Below the pieces are notes generated by a model that saw nothing but the letters and a program-made list of their open reading frames with translations, was not told the origin of the DNA and did not search any database. Shown in pieces: positions 46,719 through 54,231 of a stretch of 64,000 nt of DNA (position 1 is its first letter; each line of letters opens with the position of its first letter). This DNA comes from CAVXHQ01 sp963789535 (GTDB taxonomy: Bacteria; Pseudomonadota; Alphaproteobacteria; Rhodobacterales; Rhodobacteraceae): positions 248,001 through 312,000 of the forward strand of contig CAWBKU010000004.1 of the NCBI GenBank assembly GCA_963789535.1. The letters run 5' to 3'. Position numbers and translations under genes: made by a program.

Positions 46719-47331
46719 CGCGGCGCCCTCCCCCGAACGCCTTCTGCCGGTCGACGCCGAGTTTTTCGGCAATCGAGTCGCAGAGGCGGGTGAGGTTGAT
46801 GAGCGCGCGGGGTGCGGAGTCGTCGCCGCCGGTCGACCAGATCGCGAAATTCAGCGCCGACGCCTCACCTGCGCCATAGGCAGGATCCGCATCGCTGATG
46901 ATGGCGAAGGGCAGGTTCGGGCCGTCATGCACGCCGCGATAATAGACAAGCCACGTCTCGCCCGCGCCGAACAGGCACCCCGGCGCCCGGTCCTTGAATG
47001 GCTGGCTCGCAGACGGATCGAAATGCGTCGTGGCATCGCCGTTTCCGGCTGTGAAGGCGAAGAATGCGGCGGCAGTATAGGCGTCGACCACCTCGATTCC
47101 ACAGTCGATCAAGCGCAGGGCAACCGCGCCGTGAACGATGGCATCGCAGTGAAATTGAAGTTTGACGCCGCGTCCATAGGACTTGATGTCCCCGAAGGGA
47201 TTCGGCGAATGCGCCAGCCCAAAGTCGCCGGTGAACGTCTTTTTCTGTTTCCGATGTTGTTCATAGCGGTGGCCGCCGGTGCCCATGGCCGCGTAGGCAG
47301 TATCGGAGGGGAACGTCTGGTCGGGGTTCAT
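46711..47331 (-). CDS. element-encoded protein of unknown function
   Basis: 206 residues, no signal peptide or membrane segment. Contains KSYGRGVKLQFHCDAIVHGAVALRL, VVDAYTAAAFFAFTAGNGDATT and WLVYYRGVHDGPNLPFAI in parts; the aromatic, Gly-rich character suggests a globular cytoplasmic or virion protein. Family not recognised. AGGAG lies nine bases before the ATG, and a strong inverted repeat sits just upstream, so it may begin its own transcript together with the excisionase-like gene and integrase, with which it overlaps by 8 bp. Confidence 0.65.
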   Translation of the reverse strand: MNPDQTFPSDTAYAAMGTGGHRYEQHRKQKKTFTGDFGLAHSPNPFGDIKSYGRGVKLQFHCDAIVHGAVALRLIDCGIEVVDAYTAAAFFAFTAGNGDATTHFDPSASQPFKDRAPGCLFGAGETWLVYYRGVHDGPNLPFAIISDADPAYGAGEASALNFAIWSTGGDDSAPRALINLTRLCDSIAEKLGVDRQKAFGGGRRGA

Positions 47332-47345
47332 GATAGCTGGCTCCT

Positions 47346-47373
47346 AAAAGGGGTGTATCAGTTACACCCTTTT
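47346..47373. repeat. inverted repeat upstream of the 206-aa gene
   Basis: GGGTGTA (47351-47357), TCAGT, TACACCC (47363-47369), extended by AAAA and TTTT outside. Sits where an operator or leader hairpin of the 206-aa/excisionase/integrase transcript would be. Confidence 0.65.
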
Positions 47374-47428
47374 CTTACCAGCGTTTTCGGGGGCGTTGCG
47401 GCAAATATCTTACCGCTCGCCGGGGTAT

Positions 47429-47453
47429 GGTGCGCGTTAACGAAACGCGCACC
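47429..47453. terminator. 10-bp hairpin after the tape measure gene
   Basis: GGTGCGCGTT, loop AACGA, AACGCGCACC; perfect. Lies 17 bp past the tape-measure stop and may end the structural transcript; no T-run. Confidence 0.5.
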
Positions 47454-47469
47454 AGATTTGACTTGCGAC

Positions 47470-49683
47470 CTAAGCAGCCCTCTGCCCGGCGGCGACGGCG
47501 CGACCGATTTGCCCGCCGATTTGCGCCCGGCTGGCCTGGAAAGCCTGCGGGCTGGGCGTCTGGATATAGACGTTCACATTGCCACCGCCATTGTCGCCAT
47601 TCCGCCGCACGTCGACCGTCTCGCTGTCCGAGGTGCGCAGGACGGTCAGGTTGCGGTCGACCCCGGCCTTGCCGCTCACCTGAAAACTGCCGCCTGTATC
47701 GAGGCCGAGGATGCTGCCGACAAAGCCGGTCAGCCCCGTCATGAGGCCGCCGAAACCGCCCCCACCGGCGCCGACCCCGCCACCCCCGAAGTTGAACGAT
47801 TTCTCGAGGTTTTGCCAAAGAGCGTCCCATGCGGGCGAAAACGCGAGGTCGAAAATGCGGTCGGTCGCATCGGCAAAGATGCCGCGCCAGGTATCGCCGA
47901 ACGACTGCCCCTCGAAGATCAGAGCCTTCATGTTGTCCTTGGCGTTCTGCCAGCCCGGCGACTGCGAAAAGGCGGTGACCGATTCCTCTGCGTCATCGAA
48001 TACACCAGCCGCCTCGCCGACCGCATCGGCGAGGCCACCACCACCGCCAATGGCCGAGGCGGCCCCCTCGGCGCCGGACTGCACGTCGCCCGTCGCATCG
48101 GCAAACTCGCCGAGGGCGCCGGTCTGGCTCGGGTCAATGCCAAAGGCGCCGCCGGTGTCGGTCCCCAGCATGAAACCGGAAGGCGCCGCATTCACGTTGC
48201 CCGCGGTCGTGCCGATCACGGAAGGCAGATCGGCGGTGACGGTCGGGGCGCGGGTCTGCCCACCGGCAAGCCGGTCAAGGGCTGCGCCGGTTTCCGCGTT
48301 CCGCCGCTCGAGGGCGTTCACATCATCGAGCATTTCCCCATGAAGCCCGAGGAGGTAATCCATGCGCTCGGTGTTGCGCCGCCGGATGCCGCCACCGTCG
48401 AAGGCCGCCTCCATCGCGCCGGTGCCGATACCGTAGTCGGGCCGAATGTCGGACTCTGCCTCGATTTCGGCGCGCAAGTCGCGATAGCTTTGCCCGGTAA
48501 GGATCGTCGCCCGGTATTCCGCAACGGCGGCGCGGGCGTTCTCATACCGCGACCGCGCCTCGAGGTATTTCTGCGCCGTGGTCGTGGCCGAGGCAGCGGC
48601 CTCGATGGCAAGGGCATCGGAATTGGCGCTGAATTGCCCCACCTCGGTTTCCAGCGAGCCGACCAGCGTGTCGATTGATTGGGTCAGCTTGTCGGTTTCC
48701 GGCCAGAGGAGGGCCACCGCGGCAGATACCCCCGCAATGCCCGCGATGGCCAGTGCGATAGGTGCGCCGACAGCCGCGATTCCCGCCACTACCAGCCCGA
48801 GGCCAGCGATGAGCGGTGGTAGGGCAACGGCCATCAAACCGAACATCACCACCGCTTTCTGCCCCTCCGGCGTCATGTCCTGAAAGGCTTTTGCGACACT
48901 GTTGAGCAAAGGGAATACGGATTCCTTCACCTCGAGGACCGTCTTGCCGACCACCTCGCCGATGTCGCCCCAAGTATTCGACCAGGCATCCTGAATACCT
49001 GCGCCTGCCTGTCGCGCGGCTTCCGCCTGATCGCCGTAGGCCGACGCAATTTCATCAAGGATGAGGCGTTGCGCCTGCGCGACTTCGCCGGTTCGCGCCA
49101 GTTCCCGAATGACGTTTGCCTGTTCATCGGAGAACGTAACCCCAGCGCGTGACAGCGCCGTCAGACCCTCGACCGGATCGTTCAGGGCTTTGCCAAGCAT
49201 GATCGCCGAAGATTGCAGGTCGCCGTCGAGGTGGGTGGCAAGGTCGAGTGCCGCATTTTGCGCGTCAAGGAATACCGCACCTGCGATTTCCTTGAAGGTC
49301 AGAAGCTGCGCGGTCACGCTGTTCAGGATTTCCTCGTCCCCGAACCGGGTAAGTTCCTGCATCGCCGACGCCTGATCGAACAGAGCCTCGGCGGTGAAGC
49401 CTGCGGCGCCACCGGTCGCGCGAATGGCTTCGGTGACTTTGGCCTCGGCGCGGGCTTGTTCATCGTAAAGGCCGATCACATTGCGAAAGGCCGCGGCGAT
49501 GCCCAGCGAGGCGACGGAGCCGATGGCACCGACGCGTTGCATCGACCGTCCCAGCCCGCCCAGGCGCTCATTCAGGCTTGTCGCCAAACCATCGGCGCTG
49601 CGCAGGTTGCGGTTGACTGACTGGAATGCGGTTCCCGAATTGTCGGTCGCCGTAATCTGGAAGAACAAATCGCGAAGTGCCAT
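47470..49683 (-). CDS. phage tail tape measure protein
   Basis: 737 residues. Sets tail length and is threaded into the tail tube. Features: N-terminal RDLFFQITATDNSGTAFQSV (typical of tape measures), a long alpha-helical region, a central hydrophobic segment with repeated Ala/Gly (about 270-325: FGLMAVALPPLIAGLG, VVAGIAAVGAPIALAIAG) and a Gly-rich C-terminal part with GGSFQVSGKAGVDRN. By the ~0.15 nm per residue rule of siphophage tape measures it would suit a tail of roughly 100 nm. Starts right after the 64-aa stop. Confidence 0.9.
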   Translation of the reverse strand: MALRDLFFQITATDNSGTAFQSVNRNLRSADGLATSLNERLGGLGRSMQRVGAIGSVASLGIAAAFRNVIGLYDEQARAEAKVTEAIRATGGAAGFTAEALFDQASAMQELTRFGDEEILNSVTAQLLTFKEIAGAVFLDAQNAALDLATHLDGDLQSSAIMLGKALNDPVEGLTALSRAGVTFSDEQANVIRELARTGEVAQAQRLILDEIASAYGDQAEAARQAGAGIQDAWSNTWGDIGEVVGKTVLEVKESVFPLLNSVAKAFQDMTPEGQKAVVMFGLMAVALPPLIAGLGLVVAGIAAVGAPIALAIAGIAGVSAAVALLWPETDKLTQSIDTLVGSLETEVGQFSANSDALAIEAAASATTTAQKYLEARSRYENARAAVAEYRATILTGQSYRDLRAEIEAESDIRPDYGIGTGAMEAAFDGGGIRRRNTERMDYLLGLHGEMLDDVNALERRNAETGAALDRLAGGQTRAPTVTADLPSVIGTTAGNVNAAPSGFMLGTDTGGAFGIDPSQTGALGEFADATGDVQSGAEGAASAIGGGGGLADAVGEAAGVFDDAEESVTAFSQSPGWQNAKDNMKALIFEGQSFGDTWRGIFADATDRIFDLAFSPAWDALWQNLEKSFNFGGGGVGAGGGGFGGLMTGLTGFVGSILGLDTGGSFQVSGKAGVDRNLTVLRTSDSETVDVRRNGDNGGGNVNVYIQTPSPQAFQASRAQIGGQIGRAVAAGQRAA

Positions 49684-49878
49684 CTACCCGTCCTCCCGCG
49701 CCCGAATGAGTTCCCGCGCCCGGTCGACGGCCACGCATTCCAGTTTCAGCCTTTCGACCTCTTGTTCGATGCGCTCGAATACCGGGGCGAACCGGGGACC
49801 GAATTGCGAGACGAGTTGCGCAGCGATCAGCAGCGCTTCGTCCAGCGTGTCGGTGCTGATTTCACGCTTGGTCAACAC
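49684..49878 (-). CDS. small protein in the tail-chaperone position
   Basis: 64 residues (LDEALLIAAQLVSQFG, FERIEQEVERLKLECVA), nearly all helical. It abuts the tape-measure start and overlaps the 113-aa gene by 17 bp. In siphophages the tail assembly chaperones sit exactly here, so this may be the second chaperone (GT-like, without a slippery site seen). No sequence family recognised. Confidence 0.65.
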   Translation of the reverse strand: MLTKREISTDTLDEALLIAAQLVSQFGPRFAPVFERIEQEVERLKLECVAVDRARELIRAREDG

Positions 49879-50203
49879 GAAAGACCTCCAGCGTTACGGC
49901 ATGAAGCGCTCTCACGGCATGGTAATAGTCGCGCGGCGAACAGAGTTTTCCGGGTGCCTCGGCACCTCGGCGCAACAGGACGTTGCCGCCGATCCCGCCA
50001 TCCTGAAACATGGTGAGGATTCTGCGGTCAGCGAGGCTCTGAAAGCCCAGCCGCACCTCCAGTTCATCGACGGTCAGGACGTCACAGGCGTCGGTCAGGT
50101 CGATGGAGGTCGCGCCATCGGCGAAGTAGGCGCAGTAGAGGCCAAAGGCCACCTTTTCACCGCGAGTGTTCCAGATCCCCTCGCGCTCGCTTGCATCGGT
50201 CAT
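49862..50203 (-). CDS. probable tail assembly chaperone
   Basis: 113 residues, start at the second ATG of a pair (50203; AAAGGA eight bases upstream; the first at 50209 is too close). Features VAFGLYCAYFADGATSIDLTDA cut as LYCAYFADG, LEVRLGFQSLADRRIL and RDYYHAVRALH. Two genes upstream of the tape measure is the usual location of the chaperone G. Assigned by position, not by sequence match. Confidence 0.55.
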   Translation of the reverse strand: MTDASEREGIWNTRGEKVAFGLYCAYFADGATSIDLTDACDVLTVDELEVRLGFQSLADRRILTMFQDGGIGGNVLLRRGAEAPGKLCSPRDYYHAVRALHAVTLEVFRVDQA

Positions 50204-50262
50204 GTGCATATTCCTTTCGGCGGTGAGGGGCGCGGCGGTCATCGCCGCGCCCGGGTTGCGGG

Positions 50263-52122
50263 TCAGTCGGCGGTGACGATATCCGTCATGATCGCGAAGG
50301 ACTCGGGGTTGCGGATGGCGATATCCCATTCGCTGTGCGCGACGATGCGGACGTTGCCCTGCCTCGCCTCGGTCAGTTCATCGAGGATGATGTCGATGCC
50401 GCCCCAGCTTCCGATGAGCAGGTCCGACCACGATCCGAAGATGAGGGCCGACAGGTCGGTTTCCGCGCCTTCGGTGAGGTCGGAGGGCACCAGCGACGTA
50501 AAGGCGATGGGCAGACCGGCGACCGACTTGCCGTCACCCGGCGAGTTCAGAATCGCGTCGGTTTGATCGCCCAGCAGCTTGCCGGTGCGCAGCATGGCGG
50601 CCTTGACGTTGTAGTTCGTCAGAAAGCCCATGCTGGCCATCGGCGCATTCGCCATTTCGACGGCGGCCATGAGGCGCGTGACCGAACGCCAGGTGAGGCT
50701 TCCCGGGGTGCCGCCGCCGGTGGCCGGATCCCGATCCACGAGGCTGACGCCGGTGGTGTTCAGGATGCCGCGCGGTTCGGTCGCCGAGCCAGCACCGTTG
50801 ATCGCCGCGGAGTTGAGAGACACGGCAATCTGTCGCCGCAGGTCGTTCTGGAGGATCACATCGAGGCCCGGCAGCGCCTGCTTCGCCTGTCGCCGCGATA
50901 TGCGGGTGCTGGCGCTCAACTGGCGCAGCGTCAGAGACACCGAGTCGAAGGTCGGCGTCGACTCGGTCGCGCTGGCGTTTTCCGCGACCCACTCGGCAGA
51001 GGTGCCCGAGGGCATCCGCGGAATCGACACGTTCTCGCGCAGACCCTGCAACACGGTCGCGCCAAGCGACATGACCTTCACCTCCGGTGTCAAGGCGTCG
51101 ATGAAGGCATTTCCCGCGTGGTGGGTGCCGATCATCGCCGCCGCGTTGGTCGTGGTCAGGAGGTCGCGCTGGCCAGAAAGCACAACGTCAGGAACGAAGA
51201 AGCCTTGCGGCGCCCGGCCCATCGCCCGCTGCATTTCCGAGGCGACCTCGCGCTCGAAACCTGCTTCGGAAAAGTCCCGGGTCAGGTGCGCATTGATGGC
51301 GCGCGAAAGTGAGTAAGTGCGCTCCTGCGTTCGGTTGAACCCGCCGCCGATGCGGGTTTCGCCCGACCGCGTTGCGGGCGCCTCCTCCGCCGACAGGTGG
51401 TCCATCACGATGCCGCGGAACTTGTCCTCGGAGGTGCCGTTCTCGATGGCGTCGTCAACGTCCGCTTCCGGCACGTTGAAACGGCGGGCGATGGCGCGGA
51501 TTTCGGCGCAGCGGCGGCGCTCCTCGGCAACCGCACGGTTTGCACCACCCGTGGGGGCGGCGGTAGTTTCGGTAGTCATGTTTTTCACCTTGGATTTGGG
51601 ATATGGGTTCCCAGCCCCGCCAACAGAGCGACCGACACCAACGGTTGCATCCGCAGCGACTGCGACTAGGGAAATCTCGAAAGGCCGCCATCGGGTCACC
51701 CGATTGACCGGCACGCCGTCACGCTCGCCAGAGCGGACATAGTCTTGTATCTGGTATCCCACAGACACAGACTTGACTTCGCCAGCACGCACTCGCGCCA
51801 GCATGTTCTTACCCTCGGGGGTCGAGGAAAAGCGAACCACCGCTTGCCCGCGCCCGCCCGAAATCTGGGCCGACTCCACATGGCCGATCATGGAATCCAG
51901 ATCGCGCCGGTGGTCCTTTAGAAGTGGAGCCGTTCCCGAGACCAATCGGGTAAGGTCCACTTCGCCAGGCTGATGGCCGAGAATTTCCCAGCCGTTGTCA
52001 CGGAGGTAAGGTTCCTCCGAAGAAAATGAGAGTGAGACGTTCTGGCCTTCCAAGCCATTCGGTTTCACCTCGATATCGAAGGCGGCGCGGACCATTTCCA
52101 CGCCGTCAATGACAGGTTGCAT
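50263..52122 (-). CDS. fused HK97-type prohead protease and major capsid protein
   Basis: 619 residues. The first ~165 residues are an S78 prohead protease: LLKDHRRDLDSMIGHVES with the probable catalytic histidine, KSVSVGYQ with the probable serine, and WRPFEISLVAVAADATVG typical of the family end. A helical linker (about 190-265, RRCAEIRAIARRF) stands where the scaffold delta domain of HK97 capsids is. The rest is the capsid fold (GFFVPDVVLSGQRDL, TTTNAAAMIGTHH, PRMPSGTSAEWVAENASATES cut, AINGAGSATEPRGILN, LITNYN-like MGFLTNYNVKAAML). Such fusions are known in some phages; they would self-cleave during head assembly. Confidence 0.9.
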   Translation of the reverse strand: MQPVIDGVEMVRAAFDIEVKPNGLEGQNVSLSFSSEEPYLRDNGWEILGHQPGEVDLTRLVSGTAPLLKDHRRDLDSMIGHVESAQISGGRGQAVVRFSSTPEGKNMLARVRAGEVKSVSVGYQIQDYVRSGERDGVPVNRVTRWRPFEISLVAVAADATVGVGRSVGGAGNPYPKSKVKNMTTETTAAPTGGANRAVAEERRRCAEIRAIARRFNVPEADVDDAIENGTSEDKFRGIVMDHLSAEEAPATRSGETRIGGGFNRTQERTYSLSRAINAHLTRDFSEAGFEREVASEMQRAMGRAPQGFFVPDVVLSGQRDLLTTTNAAAMIGTHHAGNAFIDALTPEVKVMSLGATVLQGLRENVSIPRMPSGTSAEWVAENASATESTPTFDSVSLTLRQLSASTRISRRQAKQALPGLDVILQNDLRRQIAVSLNSAAINGAGSATEPRGILNTTGVSLVDRDPATGGGTPGSLTWRSVTRLMAAVEMANAPMASMGFLTNYNVKAAMLRTGKLLGDQTDAILNSPGDGKSVAGLPIAFTSLVPSDLTEGAETDLSALIFGSWSDLLIGSWGGIDIILDELTEARQGNVRIVAHSEWDIAIRNPESFAIMTDIVTAD

Positions 52123-52510
52123 TGTTGGATCCTTTCAGTTGATTTTCCGTAAACGCTGCGGCGTCACCGCCCATCGCGAGGGCGAGTTGCGCAACGAGGT
52201 CGGGGTTGAGGCCAATCACGGGAACGCCCGCGCCCCGCGCTTCGTCCACGAAAGCGGCGAGGCGGGTGTCGGCGGTGCCGACGATCCCGCGCGGCGCATC
52301 GGGGTCGAGCCGATAGATCACCAAGGCCCCGCACCCCCGGGTCAGGGCGGCCTCGATCTTGTCAGGGGCATCGCGCAGGCACGCCATCGCGGCCTCATCC
52401 CCCACGTTGTTGTCCTTCATGGCGCGCACCAGCACGGCCAGGCTGGCGGTCACCACATCGGCGCGCAGGCGGGCGGCAAAGGGCAGCCCCTGCGACGGGG
52501 GTTGTGTCAT
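52106..52510 (-). CDS. element-encoded unknown protein, first gene of the structural operon
   Basis: 134 residues, ATG at 52510 with GGAG eight bases upstream. Contains FAARLRADVVTASLAVLVRAM, EAAMACLRDAPDKIEAAL and TADTRLAAFVDEARGAGVPVIG in parts; soluble alpha/beta look, no family recognised. In phages a portal, small terminase or head decoration gene would be expected here; it fits none by size or motif. Overlaps the capsid gene by 17 bp, so it is part of the same operon and may help head assembly or control. Confidence 0.6.
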   Translation of the reverse strand: MTQPPSQGLPFAARLRADVVTASLAVLVRAMKDNNVGDEAAMACLRDAPDKIEAALTRGCGALVIYRLDPDAPRGIVGTADTRLAAFVDEARGAGVPVIGLNPDLVAQLALAMGGDAAAFTENQLKGSNNATCH

Positions 52511-52860
52511 TGCAGTTCTCCTTGAGATTGGGAAAGTGCGCTTGCCTCGCCGACAGGCGCGCGGCATCCGGCCCTTGGCCCGCCATTCGACGGGGCCGAT
52601 GGGTTCAGCGAGAGCCGGGGCGAAAGAGGCCAACAACCACAACCCAAACAGGTGTTGCGGGGCGCGGCCTGAAACCTACACGATACGTCAGCGCGAATTA
52701 CCCGTGTGGCGTTGGACTGGAAAGAACCTAACCCCCCACTGGGAGCGGTACGCCGCACCCAGACCTGGGAAGTTGGTGCGTCAACCGCTAACGCGACCGG
52801 TCGCGGGTGAGGCGAGGTGAGGTGGGTGAAGCAGATTCCATTGTATTCTACTTTCTGACT

Positions 52861-52882
52861 ACATATGATTTTTCTCATATGT
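52861..52882. repeat. perfect AT-rich inverted repeat
   Basis: ACATATGA (52861-52868), TTTTTC, TCATATGT (52875-52882), inside the AT-rich part between GGTGAG iterons. Confidence 0.8.
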
Positions 52883-52891
52883 ATGTAGCAC

Positions 52892-52918
52892 CTCACCTCC
52901 CTCACCTCCCTCACCTCA
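52892..52918. repeat. three tandem 9-bp iterons (CTCACCTCC)
   Basis: CTCACCTCC at 52892 and 52901, CTCACCTCA at 52910. The opposite-strand cluster GGTGAGG lies at 52806-52822 and 52953-52959. Confidence 0.85.
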
Positions 52919-53016
52919 CTCATTCTTTTCAAATAGTTACAGAGAGAAAAGAGGTGAGGTAGGAGGTGAAGGGGTGAAGTAGTATATCGAAACCCTGCTT
53001 TATTCCGCCCCCGTAA

Positions 53017-53040
53017 GGCAGTCACTGCCGTGAGGCAGTG
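53017..53040. repeat. overlapping hairpins
   Basis: GGCAGT (53017-53022) can pair with ACTGCC, or CACTGCC (53023-53029) with GGCAGTG (53034-53040), loop GTGA; mutually exclusive stems. Confidence 0.7.
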
Positions 53041-53063
53041 TCCTTGCCTTGACCTAAAAGCCT

Positions 53064-53103
53064 GCCCCGGGTGAGGTAGCAGGCCCTCCACCTCACCCGG
53101 GGC
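53064..53103. repeat. 14-bp perfect inverted repeat containing GGTGAG
   Basis: GCCCCGGGTGAGGT (53064-53077), 12-nt loop, ACCTCACCCGGGGC (53090-53103). Confidence 0.85.
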
Positions 53104-53302
53104 GCGGGGCGATGTGGAGGGCGACGGTGTTGCGGCGGTGAGAGGCTTGGGCTGCAATTCGGCAGGGGGGTGGGTCGCGCCCTCGAGGGTGACCGGGGCG
53201 GCGATGCCATGGCAGCCAGAGGCGCGCTGCGCCACGGAGGAATGACGGGGCCAGGCCAGAGCAAAGCCAGCGCGCATCAGCGCGGAGTCACGCCCGCCGC
53301 CT

Positions 53303-53328
53303 GCATCAAGCCGAGGTTCGCTTGATGC
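53303..53328. repeat. 9-bp inverted repeat
   Basis: GCATCAAGC (53303-53311), 8-nt loop, GCTTGATGC (53320-53328). Confidence 0.75.
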
Positions 53329-53482
53329 GGCCCCCCGCACCCCCGCACCCCCGCGCCTCGAGAGTGGATGACCGCCAACCTCACCTGATAAGACCAGACG
53401 GCGGGTCAGACCGGGCCGGGCGGCGGTGACGTGAACGGGGCGGCGGGCGGTGCGGACACCGCGCCGAGGCCGCGTATCCGCT

Positions 53483-53499
53483 TTACAAGTTACTTGTAA
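53483..53499. repeat. palindrome near attR
   Basis: TTACAAG, TTA, CTTGTAA. Contains a TTTACAA word also found beside attL; possible integrase arm site. Confidence 0.55.
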
Positions 53500-53570
53500 C
53501 TCACTGATAATGTGAGGGCGGGCACATACCCGCTTTACGAAATTATCTAATGAAAACAGCCCGACCGGGT

Positions 53571-53617
53571 GGATTGCAAATCCGTGTAGACCGGTTCGAT
53601 TCCGGTACTCGCCTCCA
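53571..53617 (+). repeat. attR, second copy of the 47-bp tRNA-Cys segment
   Basis: Copy of 45296-45342. Only the 3' part of the tRNA gene is present, so this end does not encode a functional tRNA. Confidence 0.95.
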
Positions 53618-53761
53618 GTGCTTTCGGAACCTCGTGCCTGAGGCCGCGATTGTAAAGCGCCGGGACCGAACCGTGGTGCAAATGCTGTCGCAGGCGTCGC
53701 CCGATCGACCCTGACGACGGGCGGCGAGGGTCGGGACGAGACCGCGAGACCGGAGAAACAG

Positions 53762-54196
53762 ATGCCCCTCAGGATGACTGCCGCCGAGATGGTCGCCGCC
53801 GCGCGCGCCCGCGTCGAGGAGGTCGAGACCGCCGACCTGATCGCCGCGCTCGGCGAGCCTGACCTCGTCGTCGTCGACATCCGCGACATCCGCGAGCGCC
53901 AGAAAACCGGCCATATCCCCGGCAGCCTGCATGCACCGCGCGGCATGATCGAGTTCTGGGTCGACCCCGAAAGCCCCTATTTCAAGCCCGAATTCACCGT
54001 CGGCAAGCGCTTCGTGTTCCACTGCGCAAGCGGCTGGCGCTCGGCCCTGACGGTCGCCACGCTTCAGGACATGGGCTTTGACGCGGCACATCTGCGCGAG
54101 GGGTTCACAGGCTGGGTGGCGGAGGGCGGTCCCGTCGAGCAGGCAGCGCCCCGCAACGGAGGCCAGGGTCCGGACGCGGGATCACCCGGCGGTTAA
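53762..54196 (+). CDS. rhodanese-like domain protein
   Basis: 144 residues, single rhodanese domain. VVVDIRDIRERQKTGHIPGS is the N-terminal motif and the active-site loop is FHCASGWRSA with Cys88, so sulfur transfer is possible. Likely a cytoplasmic sulfurtransferase. Start ATG with GGAGAAA upstream. Its stop overlaps the left TTAA of a CtrA site. The 144-bp gap to attR holds no gene. Confidence 0.88.
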   Translation: MPLRMTAAEMVAAARARVEEVETADLIAALGEPDLVVVDIRDIRERQKTGHIPGSLHAPRGMIEFWVDPESPYFKPEFTVGKRFVFHCASGWRSALTVATLQDMGFDAAHLREGFTGWVAEGGPVEQAAPRNGGQGPDAGSPGG

Positions 54197-54211
54197 CCCC
54201 TCCTTAACCAT
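54193..54211. promoter_or_regulatory. CtrA binding site
   Basis: TTAA, seven bases, TTAACCAT: full match to the CtrA consensus including the extended CCAT half. Lies 21 bp before the start of the small lipoprotein-like gene. Confidence 0.6.
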
Positions 54212-54231
54212 ATTCTCCTCTCCTGCGCGCG

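Larger units (their letters stand above)
52511..53570. other. gene-free, repeat-rich right end of the element (possible origin of replication)
   Basis: No convincing gene on either strand. GGTGAG or CTCACC occurs about ten times (52806, 52816, three in a 9-bp period at 52892-52915, 52953, 53070, 53092, 53137, 53380). Two opposed GGTGAG/CTCACC clusters flank AT-rich stretches (52831-52888 and 52919-52950), so the region can fold into large hairpins. Further perfect hairpins follow. The look is that of an iteron origin or a packaging or regulatory region, but no Rep protein gene is in the element. Part of the region may be the leftover of a decayed primase or Rep gene; I cannot support that. 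Confidence 0.6.
45296..53617. mobile_element. 8.3-kb tRNA-Cys-integrated element with capsid and tape-measure genes (possible phage satellite or prophage remnant)
   Basis: Bounded by perfect 47-bp direct repeats (45296-45342 and 53571-53617) that cover the tRNA-Cys 3' half. Inside, eight leftward genes sit back to back with short overlaps: unknown 134 aa, prohead protease-capsid fusion, 113 aa, 64 aa, tape measure, unknown 206 aa, excisionase-like 79 aa, tyrosine integrase. The last kilobase (52511-53570) is gene-free and dense in GGTGAG/CTCACC repeats and hairpins. No terminase, portal, major tail, baseplate, lysis or repressor gene is visible. Tight packing and intact frames argue for a selected unit, whereas the missing modules argue for a deletion remnant. 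Confidence 0.85.

Noticed and set aside
46681..48678. A 665-residue plus-strand frame in the element
   Set aside because: Antisense to the tape measure and the 206-aa gene; no motif, no ribosome site.
52806..53097. GGTGAG repeats as a CRISPR array
   Set aside because: Units are 6-9 bp, in both orientations, with no regular spacers and no cas genes.
45296..53617. The element as a gene transfer agent cluster
   Set aside because: GTA clusters are about 15 kb, lack an integrase and att sites, and carry terminase, portal and tail genes that are missing here.
52507..53946. A 479-residue minus-strand frame covering the repeat-rich end and attR
   Set aside because: Crosses attR and reads iterons as repetitive peptides; parts such as ALAWPRHSS might be leftovers of a replication gene, but this cannot be supported.
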